Below, piece by piece: positions 1 through 10,408 of a stretch of 64,000 nt of DNA (position 1 is the first letter of the stretch; the number at the start of each line of letters is the position of its first letter). The notes under the pieces are model-generated. The model had not been told where the DNA came from, ran no database searches, and saw nothing but the letters and a program-made list of their open reading frames with translations. Source of the stretch: Flavobacterium profundi (GTDB lineage: Bacteria; Bacteroidota; Bacteroidia; Flavobacteriales; Flavobacteriaceae); assembly GCF_006491645.1 (NCBI RefSeq), contig NZ_VDCZ01000009.1:1-64000 (forward strand). The letters are read 5' to 3'. The position numbers and the translations under genes are program-made.

Positions 1-8
1 TTTTTTTA

Positions 9-392
9 TTACTTAACAATTACTGTTCCTTTTATTCGTAAGGGAACTACACCATTTAATTTATTTACAGCATTACTTTCAACGGTTATAGTTTTACTTA
101 TAGGGCCAGGATTCATGTTGTATTTTACTATAATCTTATCTGATTTTCCAGGCATAATAGGTTCTGATGGTTTAGTAGGAACAGTACAACCACAACTCGA
201 TTTTACATCAGTTATTATTAATGGAGCATTACCAGTATTGGTAAATTCAAATACACGAATACCATCATCTTCTCCTTTAACAACTTCACCATAATTTATC
301 GTTTCTTGTTTAAATTCAATTTTAGGACCATCTTGACCATAGGAAATGAAACTGATTAATAGAAACGATAAAAATCCAAATAATTTTTTCAT
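9..392 (-). CDS. DUF1573 family secreted protein
   Basis: A 127-aa protein with a Sec signal peptide (MKKLFGFLSFLLISFISYGQ) followed by one DUF1573 Ig-like domain. The domain shows the hallmark stretch FEFTNTGNAPLIITDVKSSC followed by GCTVP, with two cysteines in SSCGCTVP. Family members are exported, Bacteroidota-typical proteins of unknown function, probably periplasmic or cell-envelope. The start at 392 is preferred over an in-frame ATG at 446 because it places the signal peptide at the N-terminus. The gene is monocistronic here and divergent from valS. The 280-bp intergenic stretch is AT-rich; it contains a TACTTTTG box near 482-489 reading towards valS but no other recognisable feature. 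Confidence 0.85.
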   Translation of the reverse strand: MKKLFGFLSFLLISFISYGQDGPKIEFKQETINYGEVVKGEDDGIRVFEFTNTGNAPLIITDVKSSCGCTVPTKPSEPIMPGKSDKIIVKYNMNPGPISKTITVESNAVNKLNGVVPLRIKGTVIVK

Positions 393-674
393 TATATTTA
401 ATATTAATGATTTATGTAAAAATAATTGTTTTCTTGCAAAGAACAAATAAAATACCTTTTTTTATTTTGGCTGATATCGTTACTTTTGCAATCAGTTAAT
501 TACAAAAACAATACCAAACTCAAAATTAACTTAGTTAACTTAAATTTTTTAAAGTTTTTATAGTTCTTTTAGAATTTGGTTTAATACTATGACTAAATAG
601 TGTTAGAAATTTTGAATTTATAATAAATATTTTTTAAATAGAATAAATTAAAAACGATATAAAATAGTACAATA

Positions 675-3305
675 ATGGCAATTCCAGCACAGTTTAATCC
701 AAAAGAGGTAGAGAAAAAATGGTATGAGTACTGGATGAAAAATAATTATTTTCATTCTACACCAGATCATAGAGAACCATATACCATTGTAATTCCTCCA
801 CCAAACGTCACAGGAGTATTACACATGGGACACATGTTGAACAATACTATTCAAGATGTATTAATTCGTCGTGCTCGTTTAAAAGGGTTTAATGCATGTT
901 GGGTTCCAGGTACAGATCACGCCTCTATTGCAACTGAAGCAAAAGTTGTTGCTAAATTAAAATCAGAAGGTATTGATAAATCAGATTTAACTCGAGAAGA
1001 ATTTTTAAAGCATGCTTACGATTGGACTGATAAATATGGTGGCACCATACTTGAGCAATTGAAACAATTAGGTTGTTCTTGTGATTGGGATAGAACTAAA
1101 TTTACTATGGATGAAGATATGAGTGCTTCTGTAATAAAATCTTTCGTTGATTTATATAATAAAGATATGATTTATCGCGGATACCGAATGGTAAATTGGG
1201 ATCCTGAAGCTAAAACTACATTATCAGATGAAGAAGTAATTTATGAAGAAAGGCAAGGTAAATTATATCATTTACGTTACCAAATTGAAGGTAGCAATGA
1301 ATATGTAACTATAGCAACGACACGTCCTGAAACTATTTTAGGAGATACGGCAATTTGTATTCATCCAGAAGACGAACGCTATTTCCATTTGAAAGGGAAA
1401 AAAGCAATTGTTCCTATTTGTAACCGAGTAATACCAATCATTTTCGACGAATATGTAGATATGGAATTTGGTACAGGATGCTTAAAAGTAACTCCTGCGC
1501 ATGATGTAAATGATAAGACATTAGGTGAAAAACATGGCTTAGAAATTATCGATATTTTTAATGAAGATGCTACTTTAAACTCTTTTGGATTGCATTATGA
1601 AGGTAAAGATCGATTTGATGTTCGTGCAGCAATTGAAAAAGAATTAGAAACTATAGGCGCTTTAGTAAAAGTAGAAAATCACGTGAATAATGTAGGAACT
1701 TCTGAAAGAACCAAAGCAGTAATTGAACCAAGGTTGTCAGATCAATGGTTTTTAAGAATGGACGAATTGGTAAAACCAGCTATTAAAGCGGTACTAGAGT
1801 CTGATGAGATCAAATTGCACCCGTCTCGTTTTAATAACACGTACCGTCATTGGTTAGAAAATATAAGAGATTGGAATATTTCACGTCAATTATGGTGGGG
1901 GCAACAAATACCTGCTTATTATTATGGAGATGGGAAAGAAGATTTTGTAGTTGCAGAAAATAGTGATGATGCTTTACTATTGGCACAAAAGAAAACAGGT
2001 AATTTTGAATTAACAAAATCAGATTTACAGCAAGATCCAGATGCTTTAGATACTTGGTTCTCTTCCTGGTTATGGCCCATTTCTGTTTTTGGTGGAATGT
2101 TGGATCCCGAAAATGAAGAGTTTAAATATTATTATCCTACTAATGATTTAGTTACTGGTCCCGATATTTTATTCTTTTGGGTAGCCCGAATGATTTTTGC
2201 AGGATATGAATATACGGGTAAAAAACCATTTTCTAACGTATATTTAACGGGATTGGTTAGAGACAAACAAGGACGTAAAATGTCTAAGTCATTAGGAAAC
2301 TCTCCTGAACCTTTAGGATTAATAGAAGCTTTTGGAGCTGATGGAGTAAGAGTTGGATTATTGTTAAGTTCTTCTGCAGGTAATGACATTTTATTTGATG
2401 AAGAATTATGTAATCAAGGAAAAGGGTTCGCAAATAAAATTTGGAATGCATTTCGATTAATTGATGGATGGGAAGTTGCTGAAGTTGAGCAACCAGAATC
2501 TTCAAAAGTAGCCATTGATTGGTATGAAGCCAAGTTGCAAAAAGCATTGGTGGAAATTGAAGACAATTTTGATAAATACCGTATTTCGGATGCACTAATG
2601 ACCATTTATAAATTGGTTTGGGATGATTTTTGTTCTTGGTTTTTAGAAATGATAAAGCCAGGATATCAACAACCAATTGATACTATAACTTTCAATAAAG
2701 CCATTGAAATGTTTGAAACTAATTTGAAATTGCTGCATCCATTTATGCCGTTTTTAACAGAGGAATTATGGCAGCATATTGCTAAGAGATCTCCTGAAGA
2801 TGCTCTAATAATTGCAAAATGGCCAGAAATTAAAAGTTACAATGAAGAATTACTAACTAGTTTTGAATTTACAGCTGATGTAATCTCTGGTATTAGAACC
2901 ATTCGTAAAGATAAAAATATACCTTTTAAAGAAACAATAGATTTAAAGGTGCTTAATAATGAAAAAGTAACAAACTATTTTGATACCATCATAATGAAGT
3001 TAGGGAATGTGGCTGATTTAAGTTATATTACAGAACAAGTAAATGGAGCTCTATCGTATCGAGTAAAATCTAATGAATACTTCATACCAGTTGGTGGAAA
3101 TGTTGATTTAGATGCCGAAATAAATAAACTTGAAGAGGAGTTAAAGTATATGCAAGGTTTCTTGAAAAGTGTTCAGGTGAAATTGTCAAATGAAAAATTT
3201 GTTGCCAATGCTAAACCTGAAATTGTAGAAAGTGAACGTAAAAAAGAAGCAGACGCTTTAGCTAAAATTAATACTTTGGAACAGAGCTTGATTAACCTAA
3301 AATAA
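675..3305 (+). CDS. valS: Valyl-tRNA synthetase
   Basis: A class I aminoacyl-tRNA synthetase that charges tRNA-Val in the cytoplasm. The 876-aa length is normal for Bacteroidota ValRS. The HIGH signature is HMGH (residues 50-53, within [13 protein letters not shown]) and the KMSKS loop is at residues 535-539 ([14 protein letters not shown]). The editing domain includes the [13 protein letters not shown] motif, the anticodon-binding domain follows the KMSKS loop, and the C-terminal tail is a coiled coil (about residues 815-876, rich in E/K/L) as expected for ValRS. The ATG at 675 begins [20 protein letters not shown], the usual N-terminus. An intrinsic terminator follows at 3,328-3,355. Confidence 0.98.
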   Translation: MAIPAQFNPKEVEKKWYEYWMKNNYFHSTPDHREPYTIVIPPPNVTGVLHMGHMLNNTIQDVLIRRARLKGFNACWVPGTDHASIATEAKVVAKLKSEGIDKSDLTREEFLKHAYDWTDKYGGTILEQLKQLGCSCDWDRTKFTMDEDMSASVIKSFVDLYNKDMIYRGYRMVNWDPEAKTTLSDEEVIYEERQGKLYHLRYQIEGSNEYVTIATTRPETILGDTAICIHPEDERYFHLKGKKAIVPICNRVIPIIFDEYVDMEFGTGCLKVTPAHDVNDKTLGEKHGLEIIDIFNEDATLNSFGLHYEGKDRFDVRAAIEKELETIGALVKVENHVNNVGTSERTKAVIEPRLSDQWFLRMDELVKPAIKAVLESDEIKLHPSRFNNTYRHWLENIRDWNISRQLWWGQQIPAYYYGDGKEDFVVAENSDDALLLAQKKTGNFELTKSDLQQDPDALDTWFSSWLWPISVFGGMLDPENEEFKYYYPTNDLVTGPDILFFWVARMIFAGYEYTGKKPFSNVYLTGLVRDKQGRKMSKSLGNSPEPLGLIEAFGADGVRVGLLLSSSAGNDILFDEELCNQGKGFANKIWNAFRLIDGWEVAEVEQPESSKVAIDWYEAKLQKALVEIEDNFDKYRISDALMTIYKLVWDDFCSWFLEMIKPGYQQPIDTITFNKAIEMFETNLKLLHPFMPFLTEELWQHIAKRSPEDALIIAKWPEIKSYNEELLTSFEFTADVISGIRTIRKDKNIPFKETIDLKVLNNEKVTNYFDTIIMKLGNVADLSYITEQVNGALSYRVKSNEYFIPVGGNVDLDAEINKLEEELKYMQGFLKSVQVKLSNEKFVANAKPEIVESERKKEADALAKINTLEQSLINLK

Positions 3306-3327
3306 ATTGTTTTAAAATTATATTTTG

Positions 3328-3355
3328 AACCTCACTACAAAGTGAGGTTTTTCTT
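3328..3355 (+). terminator. Intrinsic terminator after valS
   Basis: AACCTCAC and GTGAGGTT form an 8-bp stem around a TACAAA loop, followed by a T-rich tract. It lies 22 bp past the valS stop. Confidence 0.85.
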
Positions 3356-3458
3356 TTTGTCGATGATTTATGCATTTTATCGATATTTGCAATCATAAAA
3401 CCAAGAGTGTATTTATTTTAATTATATTAGCAATAACTTAACAAATTATTAATATCTT

Positions 3459-6400
3459 ATGAAAAAAATTACTTTATGGCTTTTATTTTTACTAACTTTT
3501 TGGAATGTAAATTCCCAAACTTTAGTAATTGGAACCGCTACAACCACTACATCAAGTACTGATAGTGATCCTATTGATGGTTATTATAATGCTTTTAGAT
3601 ATCAAGTTGTATATACAGCCGCTGAATTGAGCGCATCATTAACTCCTAATGATGAAATAACTGCATTAGGATTTTCAATTGCTGGTGATTATGCAGGTGG
3701 AGATTTATTGGGATATACCATAAAAATGGGACATACTTCAGCTACAAATTCAGCTACTCATAACGTAAATGCAACGCAAGTTGTTAAAAACGCGTTCAAC
3801 TATAATCCAACAGTTACAGCAGAAGGAGTATTCGATATGATAAATTTTGATACTAATTTTGTTTGGAACGGAATTGATAATATTGTTATTGAAATTTGTT
3901 CAGATGGTCCTAATCCATATGTAAGTCCGTACGGTCAAGTTAGAACCACTACTTCTGTAACAAATGGATCAAGATATTATAGAGTTGATGGAGGAACAGC
4001 TTGTGGTGTGAATACAGGTTCAACAAATAATAACAGACCTAATATTCAATTCAATTATATTGATGGAGTTCCACCAAGTTGTATTGCGCCAAATGCTTTA
4101 AACGCTTCTGGGATAACTTCTTCAACTGCCAATTTAAATTGGACAGAAAATGGAACAGCTACAGTTTGGAATGTAGAGTATGGAGTATCTGGGTTTACTT
4201 TAGGATCTGGTACAACCAATACAGGTGTTTTAAATGGTCATACTGTTACTGGATTGACTCCAAATACGAATTATCAGTTTTATGTTCAATCTGATTGTGG
4301 TGGTTCTCAAAGTTCATGGAGTGGGCCGTATGCTTTCCGTACTGGATGTGCTGCTTTTGCTGTACCATTTACGGAGACTTTTAATTCAGATTCAACTACA
4401 GAAGCTTGTTGGACAGTTTTAAATGTAAATGCTGATGCTGATACATGGGATTTGAATTATACTTCGAATCCATTTGAAGGAAATCAATCTGCCATGATAT
4501 ATACAGATTATAACGCTGGGGCAAATAATGATTGGTTAATTTCTCCTGCGATTACATTAACAGGAAATCAAAGATTAAAGTATCATCATAGGGTTCAATC
4601 TGATGGTGAGCCAAATGACTATGAATTGTTATTATCAACTACTGATAATAATCCTGCTAGTTTTACAACGGTTTTAGTTCCAAATACAAGTTATAGTAAT
4701 ATTGCTTACGAAGAAGTGAAATTAGATTTATCTGCATATACCGGTAATGTTTATATAGCATGGCATGTTCCTAATGGTGGTTTAGATGGTTGGAGATTGT
4801 ATGTTGATAATGTAATTGTAGAAGATATTCCTCCTTGTGTGGAACCTGAGATGTTAGTAGCGTCTAATATTACTTCTAATTCTGTCGATGTATCATGGAA
4901 TGACCCTTCAGGAGTTCAATTTGATTATGAGTATGTTTTACAACCTCAAGGAGCTGGTCAACCAACGGGTTCAGGTGTCTCTGTGGGAGATGTAATGTTC
5001 TCAGAAAGTTCATTAACACCAGATACTGCTTACGAAGTTTGGGTTCGTGCGTATTGCTCTCCAACAGAGCAAAGTATTTGGATAGGGCCATTAAATTTTA
5101 GAACATTATGTGTAAGTACTACTGATTTTGTACAAGACTTTGAAGCAACAACTGGAAGTACATTTCCATCTTGTTGGGCTAAAGTTGGTACAGCAGGAAG
5201 TGCTTACCCTCAGGGAAGTACAGGTATTTCAGGAAGTAGAAACTTATATATGTATGGTAGTGCAACTGCTAAAGCGGTAGTGTCAATGAGACCTGTGAGT
5301 AATGCTGATGCGGGTACACATAGAATGAATATGAAAGTAAGAGGTAATTTCACGGCAGGAGAAACAATAGAGTTAGGTTATTTAACTACTCCTGGTGATG
5401 CAACTTCTTTTGTGTCTATTTCTTCAATAGTTACAAATAGTACATCAGTTCCTCAAGATTTTATTACAGTACCAAGTGGTATGCCTTCAGGAGATGTTAC
5501 TTTCGCTTTAAGAGTAGGTAGTGCATTAGCTTATAGTGTACTTATTGATGACATAAGATGGGAAGTTCTTCCTACTACGCCTCCAGCATGTGCAACAAAC
5601 GTTGCTGCAACGATAGATGCTACTTGTGGTAACTATGCAACCGTATTAAATTGGGATGCTGTTACTGGAGCTGATGGTTATAAAATTACTTTGGGAACCA
5701 CAACAGGTGGAAACGATATTTTAGATAATGTTGATTTAGGGTCAACTTTAACATATAACTATCAAGGTGATGTTAATACTGCATATTATTTTACAATAAC
5801 TCCTTACAATGTAGTTGGTGATGCTACTGGTTGTTCTGAAGTAAGTTTTACAACTGTAGCTACTGGATGTTACTGTGTTTCTAACCCTACAAGTAATGAT
5901 AATTCTGGAATTACTAATGTACAATTAGGAACTACAAACTTCGTTACTCCAGATGTAACGTATTATGATCATACTGCTACTAGTGTAGATATGGCTCAAG
6001 GTATTAGTAATAATGTGCAGATAACTTTTGCTACAGGATATACATATAATACTTATATCATGATTGATTTTAATGATGATTTTGATTTCAATGATGCAGG
6101 TGAAGTAGTATTTACTGGAGAATCATTATCAGCTAATCCTACAACTTATAACGCTTCATTTGTAATGCCTGGTGCTGCACCTCTTGGTACACATAGAATG
6201 AGAATAGTAACAGCTGATGATTTAACTTCAGTTGATCCATGTTATAGTGATACATATGGTGTTACGTTAGATTTTACAATTAATATTGTTGCTGCTAGTT
6301 GTACACCTCCAACTTTTGGTGCCGTTACAGTAGTTGAAGATTGTAATGCATCAGAGTATGTTGTTAATGTAGATGTAACTGGTTTAGGTAGTGGTTCACC

Positions 6401-7232
6401 ATCTTTAACTGATGGAGTTGCAACTTGGCCTGTGACTGCTACTGGAGTAGTTCAAGCTGGTCCTTATGCATTCGGTTCATCAGTTACATTAACTTTATTA
6501 CACGGATCGGATAACGTTTGTGATGTAAGTGTTGGAACATATAACTTCATTGCTTGTCCTCCAGCAAATGATGATTGTGTTAATGCTGAAGTTTTAACAC
6601 CTGGTGGAGTATTTGCTGATAACGCTGTTGTAGGAACTAACGTTGCTGCTACAGCTTCAAGTGGAGAGACTGCTCCTGGTTGCGCATTTTATCAAGGAGG
6701 TGATGTATGGTACCAAGTAACGGTTCCTGCATCTGGAAGTTTAACTTTTGAAAATAATACACAAACTGGTGGAATTACAGATTCAGCAGCTGCAGTTTAT
6801 AGTGGAACATGTGGTGCATTGGTATTATTGGGTTGTAATGACTCTGCGAGTTCAGCTGGTGATGACCATCCTCTGATTACTGTAACTGGTAGAACGCCTG
6901 GAGAAACATTATATTATAGAGTATGGGAATATGGAAATGATAACTTTGGTGAATTCCTAGTGTCAGTATATGACGCAAGTTTAAGCGCTACTGCATTTGA
7001 TTTGACTAATTTTATGGCTTATCCTAATCCAGTTAAAGATGTTCTTAATTTAGAATATACATCAAATATGACATCTGTTGTCGTTTACAACATGATTGGT
7101 CAACAAGTGATTAATCAACAAGTAAATGCTACAGCTGCTAAAATTAATATGACAGAACTAAATAGCGGTACTTATGTGGTTCAAGTAGTAATTGACGGAA
7201 CAACACAAGTATTAAAAGTAGTTAAAGAATAA
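3459..7232 (+). CDS. Large secreted multidomain protein with T9SS sorting domain
   Basis: A 1,257-aa exported surface or extracellular protein. A signal peptide (MKKITLWLLFLLTFWNVNSQ) is followed by a unique N-terminal region and a fibronectin type III domain (about 208-295, NLNWTENGTATVWNVEYG ... YQFYVQSDCG). Next come an anchor-J/MAM-like beta domain (about 300-455), a second FnIII and anchor-J pair (about 460-710), a third FnIII-like unit, a GEVED domain (about 865-950, MIDFNDDFDFNDAGEVVFTG) and a PPC-like domain beginning PPANDDCVNAEVL. The C-terminal ~75 residues (YPNPVKDVLNLEY ... KVVKE) are a type A T9SS signal, so it is exported through the outer membrane by PorSS. No catalytic domain is visible, and an adhesin or matrix role is inference. 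Cysteine content and low complexity are typical of flavobacterial surface proteins. Confidence 0.9.
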   Translation: MKKITLWLLFLLTFWNVNSQTLVIGTATTTTSSTDSDPIDGYYNAFRYQVVYTAAELSASLTPNDEITALGFSIAGDYAGGDLLGYTIKMGHTSATNSATHNVNATQVVKNAFNYNPTVTAEGVFDMINFDTNFVWNGIDNIVIEICSDGPNPYVSPYGQVRTTTSVTNGSRYYRVDGGTACGVNTGSTNNNRPNIQFNYIDGVPPSCIAPNALNASGITSSTANLNWTENGTATVWNVEYGVSGFTLGSGTTNTGVLNGHTVTGLTPNTNYQFYVQSDCGGSQSSWSGPYAFRTGCAAFAVPFTETFNSDSTTEACWTVLNVNADADTWDLNYTSNPFEGNQSAMIYTDYNAGANNDWLISPAITLTGNQRLKYHHRVQSDGEPNDYELLLSTTDNNPASFTTVLVPNTSYSNIAYEEVKLDLSAYTGNVYIAWHVPNGGLDGWRLYVDNVIVEDIPPCVEPEMLVASNITSNSVDVSWNDPSGVQFDYEYVLQPQGAGQPTGSGVSVGDVMFSESSLTPDTAYEVWVRAYCSPTEQSIWIGPLNFRTLCVSTTDFVQDFEATTGSTFPSCWAKVGTAGSAYPQGSTGISGSRNLYMYGSATAKAVVSMRPVSNADAGTHRMNMKVRGNFTAGETIELGYLTTPGDATSFVSISSIVTNSTSVPQDFITVPSGMPSGDVTFALRVGSALAYSVLIDDIRWEVLPTTPPACATNVAATIDATCGNYATVLNWDAVTGADGYKITLGTTTGGNDILDNVDLGSTLTYNYQGDVNTAYYFTITPYNVVGDATGCSEVSFTTVATGCYCVSNPTSNDNSGITNVQLGTTNFVTPDVTYYDHTATSVDMAQGISNNVQITFATGYTYNTYIMIDFNDDFDFNDAGEVVFTGESLSANPTTYNASFVMPGAAPLGTHRMRIVTADDLTSVDPCYSDTYGVTLDFTINIVAASCTPPTFGAVTVVEDCNASEYVVNVDVTGLGSGSPSLTDGVATWPVTATGVVQAGPYAFGSSVTLTLLHGSDNVCDVSVGTYNFIACPPANDDCVNAEVLTPGGVFADNAVVGTNVAATASSGETAPGCAFYQGGDVWYQVTVPASGSLTFENNTQTGGITDSAAAVYSGTCGALVLLGCNDSASSAGDDHPLITVTGRTPGETLYYRVWEYGNDNFGEFLVSVYDASLSATAFDLTNFMAYPNPVKDVLNLEYTSNMTSVVVYNMIGQQVINQQVNATAAKINMTELNSGTYVVQVVIDGTTQVLKVVKE

Positions 7233-7252
7233 AAATATTTTCTATTTATTTT

Positions 7253-7281
7253 AAAGCTCCGATTTTTTCGGAGCTTTTTTT
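7253..7281 (+). terminator. Intrinsic terminator
   Basis: AAAGCTCC and GGAGCTTT form a stem around GATTTTTTC, followed by a run of T. It closes the large T9SS gene. Confidence 0.85.
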
Positions 7282-7332
7282 GTTTGATATGTTTACGGTG
7301 CAAATGATGCTATTTCAATTTATAAAAAGATG

Positions 7333-7340
7333 TATCTTTG
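7333..7340 (+). promoter_or_regulatory. Bacteroidota -7 promoter box (TATCTTTG)
   Basis: TATCTTTG fits the Bacteroidota TAnnTTTG consensus and ends 16 bp before the ATG at 7,357. No clear -33 TTG is visible. Confidence 0.5.
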
Positions 7341-7356
7341 TGAAAACTAAAAATTT

Positions 7357-8847
7357 ATGTTAAGTACCCAATCTGATACAACTTTAGAACTTTATTTTAA
7401 TAAATTTAGAAAGAATATAATTGGTGTGGACCAAGTCTTTTCATTTCCCTATGGAGATAAAAAAATTATTTATACGGATTGGACAGCAAGTGGAAGATTA
7501 TATAGACCTATTGAAGAGAAAATAATGAACCATTTTGGGCCATTTGTGGCAAATACACACACAGAAACTACCATTTCAGGAACTGCAATGACACTTGCTT
7601 ATCATAAAGCGAGACATATTATAAAACATCATGTAAATGCAAATACAAATGATATTTTGATTACTGATGGAACAGGTATGACAGGTGTTGTAAATAAATT
7701 GCAACGTATTTTAGGATTAAGAATTCCAGAAAACTTAAAAGAATATACACGTTTTCCAGAAGCATTAAAGCCAATTGTTTTTATTTCTCATATGGAACAC
7801 CATTCTAACCAAACTTCATGGTTAGAAACCATTGCTGATGTTGTAGTTGTTCCTGCTAATGAAGAAGGGTTGTTTTGTTTGGAGAATTTCAAAGCATTAC
7901 TTGAACAATATAAAGATAGAAGCTTTAAAATTGCATCTATAACTTCTTGTTCTAATGTTACTGGTATAAAAACACCTTATCATGAAGTAGCGAAATTAAT
8001 GCATCGAAACAACGGAGTGTGTTTTGTTGATTTTGCCTGTTCTGGTCCTTATGTAGCAATTGATATGCATCCTGAAAATGATAAAGAAGCTTATCTAGAT
8101 GCTATTTTCTTTTCGCCTCATAAATTTTTAGGAGGTCCAGGAACATGTGGGGTAATGGTGTTTAATAAAAATTTATATAAAAATAATGTTCCTGATTGTC
8201 CAGGTGGTGGAACGGTTAGATGGACTAACCCTTGGGGAGATCATCAGTATATTGAGAATATTGAAGATAGGGAAGACGGAGGTACTCCAGGATTTCTTCA
8301 AGTTATTAAGGCTGCACTAGCCATTCAATTAAAAGAAGAAATGGGAATTCAAAATATTTTAGATCGGGAACATGAGTTAACAGATATTATATTTAATTCC
8401 TTAGAAGATGTTCCAAATATTAATATTCTTGCTCCACAACATAAAGATAGGTTAGGGGTTATTTCTTTTTATATAACAGACTTACATTATAACTTGGGTG
8501 TTAAAATTTTAAATGATAGATTCGGTATACAAACTAGAGGAGGATGTAGTTGTGCAGGTACTTATGGTCATTATTTATTGCATGTGGATCAGGAAACATC
8601 TAATTCTATAGTTTGCCAAATTTCTGCGGGTGATTTAGAAAAAAAACCAGGTTGGATTAGAATGTCAATACATCCTACAACGACTAATGAAGAAATTGAA
8701 TATGTGTGTAATAGTATAAAGGAATTAGCAGCAAATCATTTGAATTGGAAAAAAGAATATAACTATAATTCTCATACTAATGAATTTACGCACGTGAATG
8801 ATAGTAAAAGTGAAGAAAAAATGATTGAGACTTGGTTTAAAATATAA
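7357..8847 (+). CDS. Class V aminotransferase family PLP enzyme
   Basis: A 496-aa PLP-dependent enzyme of the class V aminotransferase / cysteine desulfurase superfamily. The N-terminus contains the substrate/PLP loop (YTDWTASGRLYRPIEEKI, THTETTISG). Residues 143-152 (FISHMEHHSN) match the PLP-stacking His region, and VDFACSGPY is the PLP aspartate motif. The Schiff-base lysine is K256 in FFSPHKFLGGPGTCG. A conserved RGGCSCAGTYGHYLL segment carries cysteines in the area of the desulfurase active loop. It is about 100 aa longer than IscS/SufS. Similar proteins are annotated only as aminotransferase class V; the substrate is unknown. It is monocistronic, with a promoter box immediately upstream. 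Confidence 0.88.
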   Translation: MLSTQSDTTLELYFNKFRKNIIGVDQVFSFPYGDKKIIYTDWTASGRLYRPIEEKIMNHFGPFVANTHTETTISGTAMTLAYHKARHIIKHHVNANTNDILITDGTGMTGVVNKLQRILGLRIPENLKEYTRFPEALKPIVFISHMEHHSNQTSWLETIADVVVVPANEEGLFCLENFKALLEQYKDRSFKIASITSCSNVTGIKTPYHEVAKLMHRNNGVCFVDFACSGPYVAIDMHPENDKEAYLDAIFFSPHKFLGGPGTCGVMVFNKNLYKNNVPDCPGGGTVRWTNPWGDHQYIENIEDREDGGTPGFLQVIKAALAIQLKEEMGIQNILDREHELTDIIFNSLEDVPNINILAPQHKDRLGVISFYITDLHYNLGVKILNDRFGIQTRGGCSCAGTYGHYLLHVDQETSNSIVCQISAGDLEKKPGWIRMSIHPTTTNEEIEYVCNSIKELAANHLNWKKEYNYNSHTNEFTHVNDSKSEEKMIETWFKI

Positions 8848-8907
8848 AAGCCGACCTGGAGCGATCAGCTTTTACGGTGAATGTGTAACCACATTGCTGT
8901 GCATTCG
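8840..8907 (-). ncRNA. Candidate small structured RNA with own promoter and terminator
   Basis: Read on the minus strand, a TACATTTG box (8,919-8,912) is followed within about 6 nt by a sequence that folds into two elements. The first is a stem GAAUG/CAUUC enclosing a CACA-GCAA-UGUG hairpin with a GNRA-type loop. The second is an 11-bp stem (8,873-8,846) with wobble pairs possible only on this strand, followed by a U-rich tail. The predicted transcript is about 68 nt, antisense to the last codon of the upstream aminotransferase. I do not recognise the family; it is not a convincing SRP or 6S RNA. Expression and boundaries are inferred. Confidence 0.45.
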
Positions 8908-8911
8908 GGAA

Positions 8912-8919
8912 CAAATGTA
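8912..8919 (-). promoter_or_regulatory. -7 promoter box (TACATTTG) on minus strand
   Basis: On the minus strand this reads TACATTTG, a match to TAnnTTTG. It points at the candidate small RNA at 8,840-8,907. Confidence 0.45.
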
Positions 8920-9035
8920 GTAAAAAATTTTAAAGTTTTAGTATTTATTTTATAATTTAAATTATAGAGAAAATAGAATAAAAATGAATTTTAATATTAC
9001 TTTCTTAATATATTTAAAAAACTCATTTTAATTCT

Positions 9036-9043
9036 TATTTTTG
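9036..9043 (+). promoter_or_regulatory. -7 promoter box (TATTTTTG)
   Basis: TATTTTTG matches TAnnTTTG and lies 13 bp before the ATG at 9,057, implying a very short leader or use of the downstream ATG at 9,069. Confidence 0.5.
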
Positions 9044-9056
9044 CGGAGTTTTCAAA

Positions 9057-10331
9057 ATGAAAAATATTATGGTAAAAGATTTATTTGAAAGAATTCAAAA
9101 TAATAAAGGACCTTTAGGAAAATGGGCTTCACAAGCGGAAGGATATTATGTTTTTCCAAAATTAGAAGGTGAGTTAGGTCCTAGAATGAAATTTCATGGA
9201 AAAGAGATTTTAAATTGGAGTATAAATGATTATTTAGGTCTAGCCAATCATCCTGAAGTAAGAAAAGCGGATGCGGATGCTGCTGCGCAATATGGAGCTG
9301 CTTATCCAATGGGTGCTAGAATGATGAGTGGTCATACTGATATCCATGAACAATTAGAGAGAGAATTAGCTGCATTTGTTAATAAAGAAGCGGCTTATTT
9401 GTTGAATTTTGGTTACCAAGGAATTATGTCAGCAATTGACGCTTTGGTTACTAAAAACGATATTATTGTATACGATGTAGATGCTCATGCTTGTATCATT
9501 GATGGTGTACGTTTGCATATGGGAAAAAGATTTACCTATAAGCACAATGACTTGGAGAGCATGGAGAAAAACTTACAACGTGCTACTAAAATGGCTACTG
9601 AAACGGGTGGTGGAATTTTATTTATCACTGAAGGAGTTTTTGGAATGCGTGGTCAGCAAGGTAAGTTAAAAGAAATTGTAGCCATGAAAGAAAAATACAA
9701 TTTCAGATTATTAGTCGACGATGCGCATGGTTTTGGTACTTTAGGTAAAACAGGTGCTGGAGCAGGTGAAGAACAAGAATGTCAAGATGGAATTGATGTT
9801 TATTTTTCAACTTTTGCGAAATCTATGGCTAGTATTGGTGCCTTTTTAGCAGGTGATAAAGACATTATCGATTATTTAAAATACAATCTTCGTTCGCAAA
9901 TGTTTGCAAAATCATTACCAATGATTCAAACAGTAGGAGCTTTAAAAAGATTGCAACTTTTAAGAGATAATCCTAGTTTAAAAGACAAACTATGGGAAAA
10001 CGTAAATGCTTTACAAAATGGCTTAAAAGAAAAAGGATTTAACATAGGTGATACGAATACTTGTGTTACTCCAGTGTATCTAGAAGGATCAATTCCTGAA
10101 GCGATGGTAATGGTTAATGATTTGAGAGAAAATTACAATATTTTCCTTTCAATTGTAGTGTATCCGGTTATACCAAAGGGAATTATCTTATTACGTATGA
10201 TTCCAACTGCTTCACATACTATGAGAGATATTGAAGAAACTTTAACTGCTTTTGAAGCCATTCGTGAGAAATTGAATAATGGTACATATAAAAAAGTAGC
10301 TGAAGCAAATGTAGTTGATATGGAAAAATAA
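9057..10331 (+). CDS. Alpha-oxoamine synthase (serine palmitoyltransferase / cysteate acyltransferase-like)
   Basis: A 424-aa PLP enzyme of the alpha-oxoamine synthase family, which condenses an amino acid with an acyl-CoA or acyl-ACP. Visible motifs are INDYLGLANHPEVR at the N-terminus, the glycine/PLP region LLNFGYQGIMSAIDAL, the aspartate motif LLVDDAHGFGTLG, and the PLP lysine K255 in STFAKSMASIGAFLAGD. In Bacteroidota this subfamily performs the first step of sphingolipid (serine substrate) or sulfonolipid (cysteate substrate) synthesis; the sequence alone does not tell me which. A second ATG at 9,069 (MVKDLFERIQ) is an alternative start that fits a leader downstream of the 9,036 box better. 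A palindromic terminator follows. Confidence 0.85.
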   Translation: MKNIMVKDLFERIQNNKGPLGKWASQAEGYYVFPKLEGELGPRMKFHGKEILNWSINDYLGLANHPEVRKADADAAAQYGAAYPMGARMMSGHTDIHEQLERELAAFVNKEAAYLLNFGYQGIMSAIDALVTKNDIIVYDVDAHACIIDGVRLHMGKRFTYKHNDLESMEKNLQRATKMATETGGGILFITEGVFGMRGQQGKLKEIVAMKEKYNFRLLVDDAHGFGTLGKTGAGAGEEQECQDGIDVYFSTFAKSMASIGAFLAGDKDIIDYLKYNLRSQMFAKSLPMIQTVGALKRLQLLRDNPSLKDKLWENVNALQNGLKEKGFNIGDTNTCVTPVYLEGSIPEAMVMVNDLRENYNIFLSIVVYPVIPKGIILLRMIPTASHTMRDIEETLTAFEAIREKLNNGTYKKVAEANVVDMEK

Positions 10332-10353
10332 ACAATTATATAATTTTAATTAT

Positions 10354-10383
10354 AAAAAAGAGCTCTTATAAGAGCTCTTTTTT
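10354..10383. terminator. Bidirectional palindromic terminator
   Basis: The perfect palindrome GAGCTCTTATAAGAGCTC is flanked by A6 and T6. It separates the convergent oxoamine synthase and the 136-aa secreted protein gene. Confidence 0.85.
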
Positions 10384-10408
10384 ATAATAACCTTACTTAT
10401 TTTAATAT

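Noticed and set aside
8840..8907. Signal recognition particle RNA or 6S RNA
   Set aside because: The conserved SRP domain IV bases are not present and the length is too short for 6S RNA.
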